Part shown: in pieces, positions 12,040 to 23,494 of the stretch | Position numbering within the stretch: position 1 is the stretch's first letter | Layout: the number at the start of each line of letters is the position of its first letter | From: Rutstroemia sp. NJR-2017a BVV2 | Taxonomy: Eukaryota; Ascomycota; Leotiomycetes; Helotiales; Rutstroemiaceae | Reading direction: 5' to 3' | DNA: 64,000 bases | Assembly (NCBI GenBank): GCA_002946415.1 | Contig: NJPS01000015.1 | Coordinates: 1-64,000 of the forward strand | The notes under the pieces: generated by a model | The model's database searches: none | What the model was told of the DNA's origin: nothing | Seen by the model: the letters and a program-made list of their open reading frames with translations, nothing else | Position numbers and translations under genes: made by a program

Positions 12040-13614
12040 GAAGGGTGACCGTTGGCTTGTCAAATTCCGCGATCTATCAAATACATCCACGCATGTTCAC
12101 TGTGGACTGTTTCTGTACACTCAATACCACATATTTATATATTATATATATAATGCAACTTCGGAGATTGTATGGATTTCATGCTTGCCATAGGATTCGA
12201 CTCCCAGAGATTTACAGCGTGAAGCAAGATGCAGAGGGCCGAGTTGCGCTGGCTGTGTGTGTATCATTCTGTATTGTTTACTTTGTTGTATATAGTTGAA
12301 TTTCCTTTTGTTAAATAATTATATAAAGTACTTTATTAAGTAACGTTCAGCTACTTAATCGTCATCGTTTCCCCACAACGAAATACGGTAAGTTTACCGC
12401 AGTGATAGTTGTGATGTTTGCAGAGCAGATCGACGTCGGCATACTTGAGTAGCTAGAGTGGTTAGGTAGACCTCTGTTGCCATCAAGCGTTATCATCAAC
12501 AATGAAGAGTTTAACGTCATCAACAAATTTCAGGTCGAGCGGTAGGTAAATATTTTGTATTTACGTAAAATGTTTCCTGCAGCATATTGTGCTTGGTTGA
12601 TTCTCTTCACAATGTCCCAAGAACCTCCAAGTATCGGCACGCGAACTAATCGTGATAGGTATGCTGGGACCTTCATTTAGGAGGCGCAGGTGACGAGCAT
12701 GACGAACGATCTCATAGCAATGGATACTGGCTTTCATGGCCTCAGGATATCAAAGCAAATACCCATTAGTTCAGTACCAGTTACCGCAATTCACGGACCG
12801 CATGGTATCATCCTGGTACGAGATCTTTATCCTTCATCAGGCGAACAGGCAGAGACGAATGGCATGGCTGGAGCATTTACATGGAGGAGGATATGTGGTA
12901 GCGCCGTGGATGAGTTCGAAACCCGATTGAGGATAGTGACCGAGGAGATTTTATGTCGAGTTTACGTGGTGGAATACCAAAATGCGCTGAAATAGAGGGT
13001 TCTCACACAACTGGATGAATATATTGCAGTTACAGAATGGCTCCATGGAGAAGTAGTGAACTGAGGATCCTGATCACGAAGACGTTATTGCCGGTGGTAG
13101 TGTTGGAGGAAGCATGGTGGCTGCTGTGGGTTCGAGGCTGAGACAAGAAACCGCTTGCTGCGCGAATCCTACTTCCTAGACTACTATCTACCTCGAAGCA
13201 CGCCTCCCGCTCATCCATACGCTTCGCTTGGCATGCAAGACGTCCCAGTCCAAGGACCTACCGCCAACAGCTGTGTTTACTCGCGGAATCGATTCGATCC
13301 TCTACGAGACGTTGGTATAGAATACACAACCAAGCCACGAACAGCTCATCAGGATGTCGTTTAGTACCATTTTTATACACTCTCACATTGATTTATATAA
13401 TTGGCACCTTAGTTGGATAAATCTATGAAAGCGATAGAAACTGTGGGGCATGAGAAGATGAAGTTTGCCAACGGCGATTGAACCACAATAAGAGAGGAGA
13501 AAAATGAACTACTTCTGCGTATGGTCTATTCACGTGAAAACATCTCGATTCCGTTTCAAACTCATCTTTAAACCCCATCCATCCATACCGCCAGCCTTCC
13601 TATCTATACCATCT
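12040..13614. other. Intergenic; possible decayed coding sequence at about 12660-13370
   Basis: No convincing intact gene. Between about 12660 and 13370 several short plus-strand open stretches in different frames look protein-like by composition (for example one ending GGGYVVAPWM near 12910 and one ending KPRTAHQDVV at 13364), separated by stops. I do not recognise a family. It may be an old pseudogene or an unresolved multi-exon gene. The rest (12040-12650 and 13370-13614) holds only AT-rich spacer. Confidence 0.35.
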
Positions 13615-14004
13615 CTACTTCTCATACGCATGAAAAACCTTCGCACTAATCAACCACCTCCCATCCTCCTTAATCAGCGTCAAAATATCCATGTAATCTA
13701 CCCCAGTCACATCATTCTCCATATCCACCACCACAACCGCTGTCGTCGGCGTAATACGCAGCACATCACAGCTAGCTTGTATTTGCGGTGCGGAGTCGCC
13801 ATGCTGCTTCATGTAGTCCCACAGCTTGCTGATGGGGCCACCCCAGAAGTTCCCATTCATGATCCCGTAGATGGTGGCTTCGGGACGAAAGGCCTCGTTG
13901 GATAGAGAGCTGTTGCCTACGCGGAGCCCTTCGACGTACTTCTCGGCGGCTTGGAGGACTGCCTTGTGGTCGGCGGTGGAGACGGTCTTGATGTTTTTCG
14001 TCAT
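13615..14004 (-). CDS. NTF2-like / lumazine-binding-like small protein
   Basis: A single-exon gene for 129 residues, beginning MTKNIKTVS. The sequence has the layout of the SnoaL/NTF2-like superfamily in its 'putative lumazine-binding' branch: an N-terminal helix with YVEGLRVG, then FRPEATIYG, GGPISKLWDY, alternating strands (VLRITPTTAVVVVDM), and a closing DILTLIKEDGRWLISAKVFH strand pair. These small cone-shaped folds bind or modify varied small molecules, and many fungal members are uncharacterised. No signal peptide or membrane segment is seen. The start is the only Met compatible with a complete fold. Its upstream region contains three copies of a 15-base direct repeat. Confidence 0.8.
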   Translation of the reverse strand: MTKNIKTVSTADHKAVLQAAEKYVEGLRVGNSSLSNEAFRPEATIYGIMNGNFWGGPISKLWDYMKQHGDSAPQIQASCDVLRITPTTAVVVVDMENDVTGVDYMDILTLIKEDGRWLISAKVFHAYEK

Positions 14005-15018
14005 CCTGATGGGAGTTGTCGTTGGCCTTTCTTTTTATCAGAGGTGGAAGAGAGGTAGGAACAGTACTTGGGAGGGATGTTAGTAGAGTTCATTCGAGTC
14101 GAAGAAGCCAAACCCAGGAATACGAGTACTCACTTTCACTAGCAGCTGTATAATAGAGACACTTGATATTCAAGGAGTAGTAGAGACATTCAAATGGTGC
14201 GTAGTGCACTACATGTTTATATACCAGAAACCTGCTTATGAATCAGCGAAGCCTGAAGATACTGTTCGAAGTCCTCAAATCAACAATATATGCACGATTC
14301 TCCACTGTGCCAGCAAACTCAGCTGATTATCTAGTTTACTGCTCAAAATCACCGAGTCATCAACTCATGCACGATTCTCCACCGTGAGAGTGAACTCGGC
14401 AGATTATCGGCTATATCAGTATTTGTAAAGGAAGAAACGTGCCGCCATAGTAGTTTGCTGCTAAAATTTTCGAGTCATCATCTAATGCACGATTCTCCAC
14501 CCTGATGAAAAATCCAATTCTTCAGGTCGTCTATCAGGTATGACGAAATTCACCACCAAGGAGAAGCGAGAAGTGGTGCTTTTATATCAGTGAAGCCCAT
14601 TCAAATGGCGGGTGTAACTTCGAAGCGAGGCCAAGTTGTTAGCAGTCATCGAAGCAAGAACAGAGTGGCACACGACGACACTATCAGTAACAGGAGGCTT
14701 GGGCACATATAGACTAGCACAGGGACTGTGGGGACGAAATTACAATAGATGTAACTTCCAACTAGAAACGGTAAAATTAACATGGTATTTTCTTGCTTTT
14801 CCCCGAGTTCAATGTCGGTCCCAGTCACCAAATCTAGATTCCCATATCGAAGTGTCTCCAGGGTCTATTTTACATCTGGTTATCCTTGAACGCCGCGCTC
14901 TTAAAGAGTATGTATGACCGCCGAACCGACTCCTCAACCTGAACAGTAATCCATCGTACAATACATGAACGTGATGAGAACGGAAAAACATGAAAGAAAA
15001 ATTACTTCGCCTTGATCC
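14005..15018. other. Intergenic region upstream of NTF2-like gene
   Basis: No gene supported. It serves as the 5' region of the NTF2-like gene and the 3' region of SNT2. It contains the three TGCACGATTCTCCAC repeats listed separately. Short open stretches at 14640-14990 look non-coding. Confidence 0.6.
14291..14502. repeat. Three direct copies of TGCACGATTCTCCAC
   Basis: Copies start at 14291, 14368 and 14486 (spacing 77 and 118 bases). Flanking sequence is also partly shared: GAGTCATCA precedes copies 2 and 3, and GATTATC follows copies 1 and 2 at the same distance. They lie about 290-500 bases upstream of the NTF2-like start codon, so they may be a promoter array or the remains of a short tandem duplication. 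Confidence 0.75.
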
Positions 15019-18000
15019 TTAGGACAGTAGATTCCGCAAAGATGGACTTGCGCTCGCTCCGCCATTCACACGTCCGTCATTCGGCCGGACACCATTGCTT
15101 TGTGGAGGTCCATTTTCGCGCAGTGGCTCTCGAGCCGCTGGCGGGCTTCCGTGAGGTGGGCCATATGGGCGATGATGCATTGGCGCACTGCTCTGTGGGA
15201 AAGGATGCTCGGGTGCCCGTGGCGGTGGCCCGCCGTTGGTCAAATGCTGAGGTGGGGGTCTAGTTGCAGCATATGATACGTAGGCTCCATTTGGCAGATG
15301 AGGAGGCGGAGGACCTACACTCCTATGTGGCGACGGTGGATAGCCGTTGGCCATAGGAGGGATACGTCCGTTTTGATGAGGCGAGGGTTGCAAGCCCGGA
15401 ACAGACGGACGAGTATGGGGTGGATGCCCAAGCTGTTGAGCAGATCCAGTAATGCGAGGTGAATGATTGCCATTAATATGGTGAATTGATGGTACATTTG
15501 TAGGCACTGGGGATTGTCTTGGCCACGGGTTATAGGAAGGAGCGGGCGGATATGATGGAGGGGGCGGTGGCCACGGGAATTGATGTGGTGTGTGATTGAG
15601 CTCTGGCTCCGGCTGAGTAATGCTTGTAATCACCGGTGCAGTAGTAGGTGGAGGAAGAGTAGGTGGGGGTCTAGAAGGTTCACGCTCGATCGGAGGTGGA
15701 GCTGGAATCGGGGTTGGCTCCTTCCGAATTTTCTTCCAATGGCATTGGTGACATTGGAATTCTGTGATAGGAGATTGCGTGTTTTGATGCAGGGCCGCAG
15801 CTGCTAGCGCAACATGGCCACCAGGACGTTCAGGTGTTGGACCGTTGGACAGACTACCGTTGGTAACATGAGGGCTATCGGACCTAGGTTGATTGCGATC
15901 CGAGGCAGGGTCAAGTGGGCCGCTAGGACTGCTAGCGGTAGCCGTAATGATGGGCCACCATTTCGGACTGACATCAACATCACACGTGATGCACTTTCTC
16001 TCCAGCTCTCCAGCGGGGGACAATCCATTAGCGGGGGAATCCTCTTCAGCCTTAACAATCGTAAGAGATGCCCGCCTGTTGGAATTTGTACCAGCTGAAG
16101 TCCCAGTCGTTGAGGTCCTGCGGTTCGGAATCACACCGCTCGCTGACACCGGATTGACTGCCTTTGTAGATTGATTAACCAGAGTGGCTTTTCGAACTGT
16201 CCCGGTCAGGGCCAAGTCAGCCTGCTTGAAGTTCTGTACATAGAGCTGTAACGCATTGAGACCGGTGTCATCGATGATATCGTGCATTTGATGGACAATT
16301 GTTTTCGTAGGCACGTGCTCCTTACACCAGATAGCCGCAGACATACTACCATTCTCACCACCGATGCTGACGATGTTGGTCTGGTCCCTACGTGATCCTT
16401 TGACCGGTGTTATATCGAATCCTAAGACGAAACCGTTCTGGTGTGCACATTCAACATGTACTGTTATTTGTTAGCAAGTTTGACCGACAAAAACACATTT
16501 GAACATAGTCTTACCTGGAGCTTTGCAGTGGTGACAATAGACACAAGCGCCACCTTGCTTTTTACACGCTTTACATATCTCATCATATCTCGCAGACGGT
16601 ATAGATGGAATTCCTTCCGATGGCTCAAGAGCTTTGGCGTTGCCGAACTTTACTTCAGGAGTAAATACTGCACATGTAACATGCACCCAATTGTTGTTGG
16701 CTGTTCGCTTCAGAGGTTCCCGAGGATCAAGAGGCTTGTTTCCTTCTTCTTGTTTCTTCCGGAAGTAGTCGGCGACACTCTGGGCGTGTTCTCTTTCGAG
16801 GCGATCGCGCTCACGCTCCTTCTCAGTCTTCTTCTTGTGCGATACCCTGGGCGGCTCGACAAAATCTTGCTCCGTGTGCTCCACTGGACAAAGCATGCAC
16901 TTGTATTGCTATATCGGTCAGCAAACACAGTAAAAGGACGACGATCAAAGCAAAACTTACAATTGAGACTTGAGGATTCTTATCATTCTGGCACATGTCG
17001 CAGGTCCATTTGCTCGGACTTCGATTGTCAACAACCCCGTAGCAGTTTCGGTGTACTGCCATTCGGCATTCTTTGCAGGCTAGATGCTGATCACCTAGGG
17101 GATCTAGTTGACCACACACCGCGCAAGGAAGAGTCTTGGCCTTAGGAGGTTCCGGAGGAGGAGGCGGAGGGGGAACAGGCTTTTCGACTATTGGTTTCTT
17201 CTTTGGCTGCACAACGGGCACGGCACTAGTATTATCGGGCGCGGCCTCTCCGTTCTCCTTCTCCGAACCTGCCTTGACTTTCTTCCTCGGCGGCTCTGGT
17301 CCCGTGGGTGCAGCGGATGATCCTGGCGCTGGAGTGCTGCTTGCTGACTGGGGCGCTGTTGTTGGAACCGAGTCTGCATGATTGAAGACTTCGTTAACAG
17401 CCACTAGTTCTTTCAGCAACTCTTCGTCAATCTTTCGCTTCGAAGCTCGACCACCGGAAGCCGCAACCTTCTTGGCAACGTCGTCAATATCTTCCCATTG
17501 TATCGCGTATCGACGCCATAACTCAGCACATCTCCTACACAAAGCCAGTACCAATTGAACGCCCTTTTCCTTTGCAGCGCCCTTGCTGTTTGCGTTCTCC
17601 GGCACCGTAGTTCCTGCTGGAGTATTGGGCGCTCTCCTCCATTGTCTAGAGCTACGTGTAGCGCAGAATTTACACTGGAAACCCCTCTTCTTTTCCAGTG
17701 CCTTATCATTGTCAAAGGCAGAATCATCATTATCGTCAGCAACGTCATCCTGCAGTTTGCCTAAATTGGCTTCGATCCTTTTGGCCTCCTTTTTGCCCTT
17801 GCGGCCATGGTAGTTACCCCAGATTTGTTTGCCTCGGTCAGTCTTTTTCCATGTATAATAAAACCGTACCACATCAGCTGCGCTCATAGTCTTAACATGT
17901 TTTTTGATGCTGTACCACTCTGATCCAAATTTCGTAACACCGTCTTCGAACTTTTTAAGCTCGGCGGTACTCAGTTCTGGCTCCTTGAACACTTTTTTGT

Positions 18001-20360
18001 CGGTTTTGGAAAGTTCCTCGAGTGCTTTATCGGCATCAAAATCATTGGAATACAGAAGCTGGAGAGCTATGTCAAGTAAGTTGGTTGAACGTTCGGGCAG
18101 CCCCAAGGGTTTCGCCAAATTTTTTGCACGATCCATGTAATCATCGACCAATTTCTCATAAGCAGGAATATCCATAGTCGACTCATTATCGTCCATGCCC
18201 CTTTCTGGCTCCGCCGATCGTTCGCCCACCTCTGGGATTTTAAATTGTAATATTGCGGTATTATTCGGATCATCGTTCGGTAGATCCTCGCCGCGATGAG
18301 TGTATCCATTTGGCTCGTCCATCACCCAGGGTGGTCGTTTCTCTCTCTCGATTTTGTCGGCTTCTAGTGCAGCTACAGTCTCTTTCGATAACTTCGAGTC
18401 TTTGCGATGACTACCACCCTTGATATATTTCTTTTTAATATCTGCAGGTTTGACATATTCAACCGGTCTGCCAGGCCACGCTGGTACATTGGCTTGGTGG
18501 CGCGTACCAAGCCGAGAACTAGCTCGGGGGTATATACGGTCATCGTAATCCAGTGCATCTTCTACCTTACAATGTATACCGAGGTAGCGGAAGAGCCACA
18601 AGCTTGCTTGATGAACCTGTTCCACTGTACCAGGATGGATGGATGCTTTGGGATCTTGAGAGCCTGATGGGGTATTACCATTTGTTTCCAGCGCGTCACC
18701 TATTGCTGCAGGGAAGTCGTCGTCATCATCGTTTAGTTCGTCATCGTCGGCATCGATGGTCATATCCGTGATGTTGGGGGTGTTTCGAGCCTCAAGTTTC
18801 TTCTCCTGAGCTTTGCTGCAAGGACCACAAGCCCACGCGAAACCACGTGACGGCTTTTTCAACAAGGGTGGGTTGACGCAGCTCATGTGATAGGTGTTTT
18901 GACAAACCGCGCAATCAACGGAGTCATTACTTCAGAACCATTAGTAAGATGTTGGTCTTCACAATAGAGTGTAACTCACCTTGCGCAGTATCTGCTACAT
19001 CGTTTACAAGTCTTTACAGCGCTTGTTAGTTCCTTACCACGACCTTGCTCCACAATAATGTACTTCCAGCGCTCATCCAAGACTTTCTTAACTTGTACTG
19101 GAACATTGATAACCTGAAAAACAGGGATAACATCGTAGAAGCGGACGATATAGCGATCGTAAAGTTTCTCGTACCAGAAACTGTCTTTTGTTTTCCTCAA
19201 TTCCTCCAACTTCTCGACCTCGGCCTTATGCTTGATTTGACATTTTCCGCGCAATGCTGTTAAAGGACTGATATCTGAATGCATGGATGCGAAAACTTGA
19301 CGAGTATCATTAACCTTACGGCCAATGTCCTTCGGTCGATAGTACCAGTTTAATCGTAGGGCATCGATGCGCTGTTTCGGATCATTGTTGACATGTAGAA
19401 ACTCCATGATTCGACCAAGGTAGTACGGCTCCCCTGGAGGTTCGCACACAAGATACACGTGATCTATAACTATGTTAGAATCCATGAGGGTAAATGAGGA
19501 TGTTATTCTTCTCCTGCCGAGAAATTCATAGGCGTGTAGATATACTGACCATTGACTTCGAAAACTGTGCCATCGTCAGCCACCAGCTTCTTGTCCCTTA
19601 AGCGCCCACCGCAGTTATCGAAGCTCAACATATTGGATTCACGAAAGCCTCCTACTAATAAGGTGCTAGCAGCCGTTCGAGTCGTTGCGGGCGCAGATAC
19701 GCCATTCTGAGGAGGATTCGGGGGCGAAGGTTGTGCTGCGACTGTTGCTGACTGCCCAGGTGCCTTTCGCTTCTTCGAGGGCTGGCTGGGCGTGGTAGTT
19801 GGATTGGCGGAGAAAGTGGAGGTACCGGGAATCTGCTCTTTATTGTAATTCTGCGGAGGGGCGGGTTGTTCTGTCTCAGGAGCACCGTTTTGTTTTGCGG
19901 CAGCTATCGACTTCCCATTGTCCGTCGGATTTGACGTGCTGGAATCCTTCCCTCGGACGGTCTTTCGTCCCTCTTTCATTGCCGCTGCTATCTCAATATC
20001 CACATCCATTTCCTTATCTTCCGCGTAATTCGGTCTCGCCGTACCAGTCCGGTTGCGCGATCGAGTGCCGTAGGCTGCACCACCTAGGCTGCTAACCCCG
20101 ACATCCTTCGAAGATTTATTTGATGCGGTTGAATTGGTGGCCGTCATGGGCTGAGATTCGGCGTCGCGCGCTGCTGGTGTTTCCGCCTCTGATGCTTTCG
20201 TAGGCGCGCTGGTCGACTGCGTTGAGCGCGAGCCCGCCGCCGCTGAAGGGCCAGTTTGACTGGGTTGCGCAGATGCATTTTCTGTAAGCCCATTCTCTCG
20301 CGATGAAACGTTGCTGTGTGAGCCATCGCCGGTGGCATCAGCCGTGCTGTCTTTAGTCAT
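15019..20360 (-). CDS. SNT2: Snt2-type chromatin regulator (BAH-PHD-ELM2-SANT-GATA-ePHD)
   Basis: Exons: 20360-19550, 19463-18980, 18929-16961, 16908-16515, 16460-15019; 1699 residues. Introns are 50-86 bp with GT-AG ends. The domains fit across every junction. A BAH domain (about 271-420) contains HVYLVCEPPGEPYYLG. A first PHD finger (about 421-470) is split by intron 2. ELM2-like sequence lies near 569 onward and SANT at about 751-796. A GATA-like finger follows (CKFC at 851-854, CRRC at 896-899). A second PHD plus extended PHD (about 1034-1235) crosses introns 3 and 4. The tail from about 1250 is Pro/Asn/His-rich and disordered. Yeast Snt2 works with Ecm5 and Rpd3 in stress-responsive transcription, and Fusarium and Neurospora orthologues affect growth and respiration. 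A nuclear role is expected here. The 5' flank is an unusually long gene-free region. Confidence 0.95.
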
Positions 20361-23300
20361 GACGACCGCGCCACGGATTGTTTTCGCTCTCAGGTGTTGG
20401 AAGACTGTGGTGGGTGGGTTTAGAAATGACTGCGAGCGCTTCCCGCGAGAACGGAATGCGAGAAGCGCTATATACGAGGCTATCGAACGATTTTCACAAG
20501 GCTTCCACCCATGGGAGAAGTCTGTAGCTAGATGGATGTTCTAAATGGTGTCGAGTACAACAATTTCAAACTTGTGTGGCCAGAAACTGTTTCTTAAATA
20601 GCGTAACTGTGATAGTTGAAATGGGGAGGACGGCCAGGCGACAAGTTGCCGTAGATTAGAATTAGAACGAGGCGAGGCTAGGCTAGTATGGAATCCTGGT
20701 TATGAGAACAGGAAGATTCATGAACCCTTGGGAAAGTGAAAGCTGACAATATAAGATATTGGTAGGGCAAGCAATTCAGTCTGGTCCGGCCGAAGGCAGA
20801 AATCTTGGGTTATAATCCAGTAATGAGGGAATGAGGGAATGGGGGAACGAAACCGAAGGCGAGTGGAAGAAGACTACTGCCGAGGTATGTACTAGTAGGT
20901 AATGTAGAAGAAGCTGGGCAGAAAGGGCAAATATCGAAATTGGTGTATGGGGGTATGAATGTAAGGAATTGGGGAGTTTGGGGATTGGGACTGAGAAATA
21001 TTTGGATGAGCGAAGATGAGCGAGGATGGCCAGATGGGACTAAAATCTCTAGTCGGCAAGGTAGTGAGTGAGTGAGCGTGAGCGTAGTGAGATTATGGGT
21101 ATGAGTACGGGATGCGCGTGTGTACTTTGTGTGTATGTGTGTATGTGCCAGTGAGTATGTTAGTCGGTGGTTGTGTGAAGAGTGTGTACTCGAGCATGTG
21201 CGAGAATGGTAAGGAAAGGGAAGGGAAGCTTAATGATCATTGATGGGGATGGGAATGGGAACAGAATATCAAAGTGGATTAGTTCCATGGACGGGCAAGT
21301 GAAGTGGGTGGATGTGAGGATGGTGCGGTGGTGCGGTGGTGTGGTGGTGGTGGAAAATGAATCAATGGGCCACCGTAGAAAAAGGTCCAGATAGAAGAGG
21401 AGTGGAAGTGAGGTGGAAGAAGCAAAGGATATCCACGTTCCGAAGCAAGTTCGAGGCTCTTCGTGTATGCGCTATGGTTCGTACATCGTTGTGGCCTTCT
21501 GTGATACTGCGGTAGACGTCGTGGGGAGTGCCAGGCTCGAAACGGGCAAAGGGAGAGAGAGATAAAAGGTCGAGGAAGGTAAGGAAAGTAAGGAAAGTAA
21601 GGTACGCCTTCGAGAGTCCGCGGTGCAAATGATAGACGTAGCAGACACATGGAAATATGGGAAGGAATTTGGTAGTTGGTGCAGCGTGGGTGTGGGTGGT
21701 GTGGTATAGTGTGGTATAGTGTGGATGTGGCGCAAGAATGCCCTTGCTCCTGCTGCTCTGCCCTGTTGCCCTGCCGCCTGCATGCAATGATCCTCTCCGA
21801 CTGGGCAAACGGTACCTCACTTTTTGTACTCGAGTACATCCGTACAGTAGCTCGGACTTTTGACCCGAAACTCTTACCTTCAGATGGCAGACAGCAAAAG
21901 TTACAAGTGGAGCACATAGGAAACGACCAATTAGCCTCAGGAGTTCTAGCAACTATATAATGCAGCATTTCCCTTTCTATCCCTTTGCTGCCACGGAAAG
22001 AATCGTGGTATCTTAGCGGGTATATCTAGGCACCATTATTGTAGAGCGAGCTGGGATGACTGTCACGTGCCATGCACAATCTTCCAAATCTACGGGCTCG
22101 ACGGACTTTAGTCTCAGCACACATTTTCAGACGTTCAGTTTATCACGGAGGGACACGGAGAGAAGCGAACGAGACAGGAGAAGAATCCCCGCGTTGTGGG
22201 CCATAGCAGGAACTCAAAGATCATTCAGTGTCCTCGGAACGGTTACCTTCCATTCACTCATCTCCTTCCTGCTAGCAAGTGCCCCAGCTCCAACGTTCTC
22301 CAGTACCGACATTTAGCTGCATTTCTAAATCTACATACGTTCATGCCGTTGGTGTTGGTCCTGTCACTCTGCCTTTGCCCGCCGATGCTCCTAGGCGAAG
22401 TTGCAGGCGCATAAGCACACCAATGGATTCGTCTCGCGCTGGCCCTTGTGTATCTTGTCATCTCAGAACCATACTGTCGGGACCGACTTTCATATTCTTT
22501 GCCATTTCCGTGGCCAGTAGTTACGAATATCTCTTTCGAAATATGGCACAAAAGTTTTACTTCTGACCAAATTTGAGCTCCTAGTGATGCACGCCGCAAT
22601 CGGTGTCTAAAAATATTGGCTCCGCTTATTCCGATGTCAAACATTCCTCAATTGTGTACCTTTATTGTGTTGATAGCGGCTGTCTATTACCGTTACCTAT
22701 CTCATCAAGCACACCTCCTCCAGGAAACAGCAGGTTTAACTTGCCTTCTGATGGAAGCCAGCAGTTAGCGACAGCCTCTCCAGCAGGGTCATGACGGGGC
22801 ATCAGATGACAGACCCAAGCACCCACGATCGGTGGCGGCGTCCTTGGTCTGTTAAATCAACTCCTGCGCCGTGTATATACGCTGAGAGAGTGAACATTCT
22901 ACAACAACTGCGGCTGACTTCCCATCCAGTGTGGTCAATGTTGTTCCAATTCGACGTACTCCCTTACGAAACGAATTGATCTTGCAACCTTCAATATTTT
23001 TCAAGACATAACGTTGTATTAAGAGGCATGTTAATGGTTCATCTGTATGGGAAATGACTCTACCCTGGAGATCAACAAGTACGTTTTAAGTATGCTCTCA
23101 CTATGCTCTCACCAATTTCGAGTGATAAGGAAGGGTTCACGGCATCATAAAAAATACATCATGGAATGGAAGGAACGTAGTACTGACAGGCATCGCATTG
23201 GCAAGGGGTTCAAATCTAAAGAGTACTTAAACCTACTTTCTCGTCTTACCTTGCTTACATACGATGATCATAGGAAGAGTGTTCGACGGACATCGCCTTG

Positions 23301-23494
23301 CGTAATGGTAAGAGTATCTGCATTGTGTCACACTATATACTGGCATTTCGTGCTAACCGCAGAATATGCCCTAGAATAGAGTTGGGGAGATACAACCTTT
23401 TAAGGATGTATCTGCCTGCAGCTGGAATCTAGAATCATAGTCCTCCTACCAAAGACTCGACTTGCTCGGCTCCCATCCAATCGAATCTATTTGA
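20361..23494. other. Gene-poor 3.1 kb between SNT2 and TOS1
   Basis: No gene supported on either strand. The first 1.6 kb is purine-rich with low-complexity tracts: GAATGAGG-type repeats near 20820-20850, GGAAAGTAA repeats near 21570-21605 and a GTGGTATAGT tandem near 21700-21730. It probably holds the promoter and a long 5' leader of SNT2. The longest open stretch (minus strand, 21968-21279) has a low-complexity composition and overlaps another open frame, so it is not called. Confidence 0.55.

Noticed and set aside
12690..12995. Open frame of 101 codons as a gene
   Set aside because: It begins with GTG, not ATG, and a competing overlapping frame looks at least as protein-like; recorded only as a possible relic.
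17136..17381. Open frames antisense to SNT2
   Set aside because: They lie entirely inside a confirmed SNT2 exon and have only Gly-rich or Arg-rich simple composition.
21279..21968. Minus-strand open frame of 229 codons
   Set aside because: Low-complexity composition (repeated Tyr-Phe-Pro, His-rich), overlapped by another long open frame in the same strand, and no recognisable domain.
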